From assembly GCF_011044255.1 (NCBI RefSeq), contig NZ_CP049107.1, forward strand, positions 3,097,001 through 3,161,000: DNA of 64,000 nt, read 5' to 3'. The notes beneath the pieces are model-generated. The model saw only the letters and a list, made by a program, of their open reading frames with translations. It searched no databases and had not been told where the DNA came from. The position numbers and the translations under genes were made by a program. Source of the DNA: Rhizorhabdus phycosphaerae. GTDB taxonomy: Bacteria; Pseudomonadota; Alphaproteobacteria; Sphingomonadales; Sphingomonadaceae. This document shows, piece by piece, positions 61,261-64,000 of this stretch (position 1 is the first letter of the stretch; every line of letters begins with the position of its first letter).

Positions 61261-61294
61261 ACGATTAAATCACATTGCAATGTGATTTAATCGT
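61261..61294. promoter_or_regulatory. Perfect 34-bp palindrome between ribE and ribB
   Basis: The half-site ACGATTAAATCACATTG is followed by its exact reverse complement, 17+17 with no spacer. It begins at the last base of the ribE stop codon and lies 34-67 bp upstream of the ribB start. It is A/T-rich and lacks a U-tract, so it looks more like an operator than an intrinsic terminator. The HTH fused to RibB is an obvious candidate binder. Confidence 0.7.
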
Positions 61295-61905
61295 CAGGCC
61301 AGCGTCCGCAGATGCTCCATACGACGAAGATAGCGCGCCAGAACGTCGATCTCGAGGTTCACGCTGTCGCCGATGTCGAGCAGGCCGATCGTCGTCACCG
61401 CCGCCGTGTGCGGAATGATGTTCAGTCCGAACAGCGTGCTGCCGTCGGGTTGGTCGGTGATCGTGTTGACCGTCAGCGAGACGCCGTCGACCGTGATCGA
61501 TCCCTTCTCCGCCAGATAGGGGGCCAGTTCCGCTGGCGCGCGTATCTCGAAGCGCTTCGAATCGCCTTCGGTACCGATCGATGCGACCGTGCCCACCCCG
61601 TCGACATGGCCGGTTACGATATGGCCGCCGAGTTCGTCGCCAAGTTTCAGCGAGCGTTCGAGGTTGAGCTTGCGGCCGGATTCCCAGCGCCCGGGTGCGG
61701 TGCGCGAGACGCTCTCTCCGCTGATGTCGACCGCGAACCAGTCCTGCCCGAGTTCGACCACCGTCATGCAAGCGCCCGAGCAGGCGATCGACGCGCCGAT
61801 GTCGATCGAACCGGTGTCGTAGGAGCAGGCGATGCGCACATGGAGGTCGCCGCGCTGCTCGGTCGCGACGATGGTGCCGATGTCGGTGATGATTCCGGTG
61901 AACAT
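61294..61905 (-). CDS. ribE: Riboflavin synthase alpha chain
   Basis: The 203-residue protein starts MFTGIITDIGTIV (ATG 61905), the family signature, and has two lumazine-binding repeats: IACSGACMTVVELGQDWFAV near residues 41-60 and ITVDGVSLTVNTITDQ near 137. GHIVTGHVDGVGTVASIG lies near 97. It dismutates two lumazines to riboflavin. It overlaps or abuts ribD upstream, so the pair is coupled. An upstream in-frame start at 61944 overlaps ribD and is not needed. Confidence 0.94.
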   Translation of the reverse strand: MFTGIITDIGTIVATEQRGDLHVRIACSYDTGSIDIGASIACSGACMTVVELGQDWFAVDISGESVSRTAPGRWESGRKLNLERSLKLGDELGGHIVTGHVDGVGTVASIGTEGDSKRFEIRAPAELAPYLAEKGSITVDGVSLTVNTITDQPDGSTLFGLNIIPHTAAVTTIGLLDIGDSVNLEIDVLARYLRRMEHLRTLA

Positions 61906-61906
61906 G

Positions 61907-62881
61907 TCAGGAGCGTTCGTAGATGGTGAGGCGGTCGCTGCCAAGCATCCGCGTGTCCGTCATGCACCAGCGGCCATGTGCCGATGCGAGATCGGCGAGG
62001 CCGATATCCGCGATGGCGGGTCTTCCGCCGCCGATCACGATCGGCGCGGTGTAGATCAGCAACCGGTCGACGAGGTTGGAATGCAGGAAGGCGGCGGCGG
62101 TCGCGGCCCCGCCTTCGACGAACAGGTGGTCGACCCCGTCCAGCGCGGCGATCGCTTCCGGACGGTCGATGGCGGTCCAGTCGTCCGGGGCTGCGCCATG
62201 CGTCAGAAGCAGCCGCTTGGGACTCCGGTCAGCGAGTCCCGGCAGCCGCACGTCCAGGCGTGGCGCGTCGGCATCGAAGGTCCCACGGCCGACGAGAATC
62301 GCCTCGTGACGGCTGCGTTCGACATGGCAATGGGCACGGGCGGCGCTGCCGGTGATCCATTGGCTGCGGCCGTCGGCCAGCGCGATGCATCCGTCGAGCG
62401 AGGTTGCGAGCTTGAGCGTGACATGCGGGCGGGCCGATGCCTGGCGGGTGAGGAAGCCGGCCATGGATCGGCGTGCCTCATCGGCCGCGATCCCTGCGGT
62501 TACCTCTATGCCGGTGGCCTCGAGCCGGGCGATGCCGCGGCCATTGGTGCGCGGGTCGGGATCGGTCAGCGCGATCACGACGCGTCCGGGGGCGGCGGCC
62601 GCGAGCAGGTCGGCACAGGCCGGACCGCGCTCCGACATATGGGCGCAGGGCTCCAGCGTGACATAGGCGGTCGCCCCTGCGACGCTGCCTGCCATGGCCA
62701 GTGCCTGTGCCTCGGCATGGGGGCGGCCGCCGGCCTCGGTGATCCCGCGGCCGATGACGCGTCCGTCACGCACGATCACGCAGCCGACATTGGGATTGGG
62801 CGCGGTCCGTCCCCGGCTGCGTCCGGCGAGCGCGATCGCCGCCATCATCCATCGCCGGTCCTCGTCGCGGGACAGGATCAA
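61907..62881 (-). CDS. ribD: Riboflavin biosynthesis deaminase/reductase
   Basis: The 324-residue bifunctional enzyme has a zinc deaminase domain (RTAPNPNVGCVIVRDGRVIG near 25-44, PHAEAQALAMAG near 53 with HAE, and VTLEPCAHMSERGPACADLL near 74-93 with PCxxxGxxxxC). A reductase domain carries VTLKLATSLDGCIALADGRS near 154-173 and HLFVEGGAATAAAF near 254. TTG 62881 overlaps the stop of the upstream gene (TTGA), and the resulting DRRWM start fits the family; ATG 62848 is an alternative. It performs steps 2 and 3 of riboflavin synthesis. Confidence 0.92.
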   Translation of the reverse strand: MILSRDEDRRWMMAAIALAGRSRGRTAPNPNVGCVIVRDGRVIGRGITEAGGRPHAEAQALAMAGSVAGATAYVTLEPCAHMSERGPACADLLAAAAPGRVVIALTDPDPRTNGRGIARLEATGIEVTAGIAADEARRSMAGFLTRQASARPHVTLKLATSLDGCIALADGRSQWITGSAARAHCHVERSRHEAILVGRGTFDADAPRLDVRLPGLADRSPKRLLLTHGAAPDDWTAIDRPEAIAALDGVDHLFVEGGAATAAAFLHSNLVDRLLIYTAPIVIGGGRPAIADIGLADLASAHGRWCMTDTRMLGSDRLTIYERS

Positions 62882-63201
62882 TAGTCGATGCCCAGCTTGT
62901 CGGCGACGCGCCGATATTCGTCCTGCTTCGCCTTGCGCTGGGCATCGCGGACCTTCTGGTCGGCGATGTTCTGCTTCTCGATCTCGGCATCGGTGCGTGT
63001 GGAAGGCCAGCTTTCGACGAAGATGACCTGCGCCTTGGGCTTGTCGGTCTTCGAATCGACGTAGAAGCCCCAGACGATGATCATCGGCATCAGGCCCGAG
63101 ATCGCCGCGATCATCAGCTTGTGGCGGTTCTGCTGATTCAGGAAAGCCTTGAGATCGGCGAGAAAGGCGCGCGGGGTCGAAGGGCGGGGGAAAATGGCCA
63201 T
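62878..63201 (-). CDS. Small membrane protein of unknown function upstream of ribD
   Basis: The 107-residue protein (ATG 63201) has one membrane segment near residues 30-46 (LMIAAISGLMPMIIVWGFYV) and a charged periplasmic or cytoplasmic tail with a predicted helix (AEIEKQNIADQKVRDAQRKA near 71-90). Its stop overlaps the ribD start. The type is recurrent next to ribD in sphingomonads, but no function is known to me. A start at 63252 would add an atypical extension. Confidence 0.6.
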   Translation of the reverse strand: MAIFPRPSTPRAFLADLKAFLNQQNRHKLMIAAISGLMPMIIVWGFYVDSKTDKPKAQVIFVESWPSTRTDAEIEKQNIADQKVRDAQRKAKQDEYRRVADKLGIDY

Positions 63202-63281
63202 GGTGCCCAAGATAGGCGAGGACGCCCCGCCGCGCCAGTCCGGCGCCCGCAAGGGCAGGCGCCGGAGCCGGGATCGGCGGC

Positions 63282-63914
63282 TCAGCTCTCCAGCTTGAAC
63301 CGCACTGTCATGGTGCGCCAGCTTTCCGTCGGGACTCCGTCGCGCGTCGCGGGGCGGAAGCGCCAGGCGCGCAGGGCATGGTCGCGCGTCGCCTCGAAGA
63401 AGCCGGCATGCGTCGCATTGACCAGTTCGACCTGCTTCACCCGGCCGTCGGTGCCGATCAGCACGCGCACCGTGGCGCTGCCCTCAATGTCGGCTCGGGC
63501 GAGAGCCGAGGGATAGCCCGGCTGGAACCGCGCGGCGACGCCGGGGTCGATCGTCGCAGCGACGAAGACCGGTGCGGCGGGCAAGCTGGACGGAAGCTGC
63601 TGGGGAAGGGTCGGCTCGACCTGGGGAAGCGGCTCGAGCTGGACGGGTCGGGCGATTGCCGACAGGTCGACCAGTGGCGCGACCTTCTGTGGCTGCGTTT
63701 CCTTCGGCGACGCCTTTGGCGGCGGCGGTACTTCACGCGTCGGTGGCGGCGGCGCCTCGATGCTCTCCACCACGGTCGGGAGATAGACGATCCGGGTGAA
63801 GCTCTCCGGCGGGGCCAGTATCAGGGCTGCGAGGACCGCGGCATGGCCGGCGATGACGAGGCCGAGGCCAAGGGGACGGGATTTGCGTTCGGTAAGATAA
63901 CCTCCGTTGGTCAT
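63282..63914 (-). CDS. TonB-like energy transducer protein
   Basis: The 210-residue protein has one N-terminal membrane anchor (LGLGLVIAGHAAVLAALILA near 15-34), a Pro-rich periplasmic spacer (APPPPTREVPPPPKASPK near 54-71) and a C-terminal TonB domain with GYPSALARADIEGSATVRVL near 133-152, followed by VKQVELVNATHAGFFEATRD near 159-178. It couples the proton-motive force through ExbB/ExbD to TonB-dependent receptors such as those at 25772 and 30243. Its promoter lies toward the window's right end. Confidence 0.87.
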   Translation of the reverse strand: MTNGGYLTERKSRPLGLGLVIAGHAAVLAALILAPPESFTRIVYLPTVVESIEAPPPPTREVPPPPKASPKETQPQKVAPLVDLSAIARPVQLEPLPQVEPTLPQQLPSSLPAAPVFVAATIDPGVAARFQPGYPSALARADIEGSATVRVLIGTDGRVKQVELVNATHAGFFEATRDHALRAWRFRPATRDGVPTESWRTMTVRFKLES

Positions 63915-64000
63915 GGCTGACTCCTACTCCGAGCGTGGCCGGATGTGTCTCCGACTCACTGGCGTAACAGTACATCATCACGCGGTGCGGCGGTTGCGGA

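Noticed and set aside
61261-61294. Palindrome considered as the ribE intrinsic terminator
   Set aside because: It is A/T-rich with no U-tract, perfectly symmetric without a loop, and has a partial second copy, all of which fit an operator better; a terminator role is not excluded.

Overview
The window reads as chromosomal DNA of a sphingomonad-type alphaproteobacterium. The evidence is the high G+C content, the aroA-cmk-rpsA order, the TIGR02300 zinc-ribbon protein, a COQ9-like protein, a RibB protein with a fused N-terminal HTH, several TonB-dependent receptors, Rieske oxygenases of aromatic catabolism and lasso-peptide genes. Genus and species cannot be settled from the sequence alone.

Layout. 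1-7642 is a catabolic block: partial SDR, two VOC proteins, a TIM-barrel isomerase, Rieske oxygenase alpha subunit, acyl-CoA dehydrogenase, Rieske ferredoxin, FMN azoreductase-like protein, MaoC hydratase and TesB thioesterase. A tandem REP-like repeat lies at 1061-1482. 7658-9715 holds a PepSY membrane protein and a DUF2946 protein, probably linked to metal (copper) handling. 9785-17518 is an envelope-glycan block: a GtrA flippase-like protein, a lower-G+C insert (GT-C-like membrane protein, methyltransferase, 40-aa ORF, GtrA remnant), then a HAD-UbiA fusion, DprE1-like and DprE2-like proteins and a membrane protein. This resembles the polyprenyl-phosphate-arabinose pathway.

17571-24098 is lasso-peptide locus 1. 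A 54-aa precursor has a predicted 17-residue core with a Gly1-Glu8 ring and a C-terminal Ser. It is transcribed divergently from an HPr-kinase-like protein, a sulfotransferase, a stand-alone RRE (B1), an asparagine-synthetase-like cyclase (C) and a 2OG-Fe(II) oxygenase. An ATP-grasp protein follows the precursor. A Fur-boxed ECF sigma/FecR/STN-TonB receptor system comes next, then an M14 peptidase. 30243-35373 is a second catabolic set (TonB receptor, SnoaL-like, EthD, Rieske oxygenase). 35967-40652 carries an unknown Pro-rich protein, a GST, a chemoreceptor and a membrane protein.

41084-45833 is lasso-peptide locus 2: RRE, a different sulfotransferase, cyclase, a convergent JmjC/cupin oxygenase and a 50-aa precursor (predicted 15-residue core, Ala1-Asp8 ring, C-terminal Ser). 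Neither locus contains a recognisable B2 leader peptidase, and both carry unusual tailoring genes. This pair is the most interesting system in the window.

45918-63914 is mostly housekeeping: a PF10118 protein, tRNA-Ala(GGC), aroA-cmk-rpsA, GNAT, kpsC/kpsS-like genes, ssb, feoAB with a Fur box, COQ9-like, a DMT transporter, the riboflavin genes ribD-ribE-ribB-ribH, and a TonB protein at the end. A perfect 34-bp palindrome sits just upstream of the HTH-RibB gene and may be its own operator.
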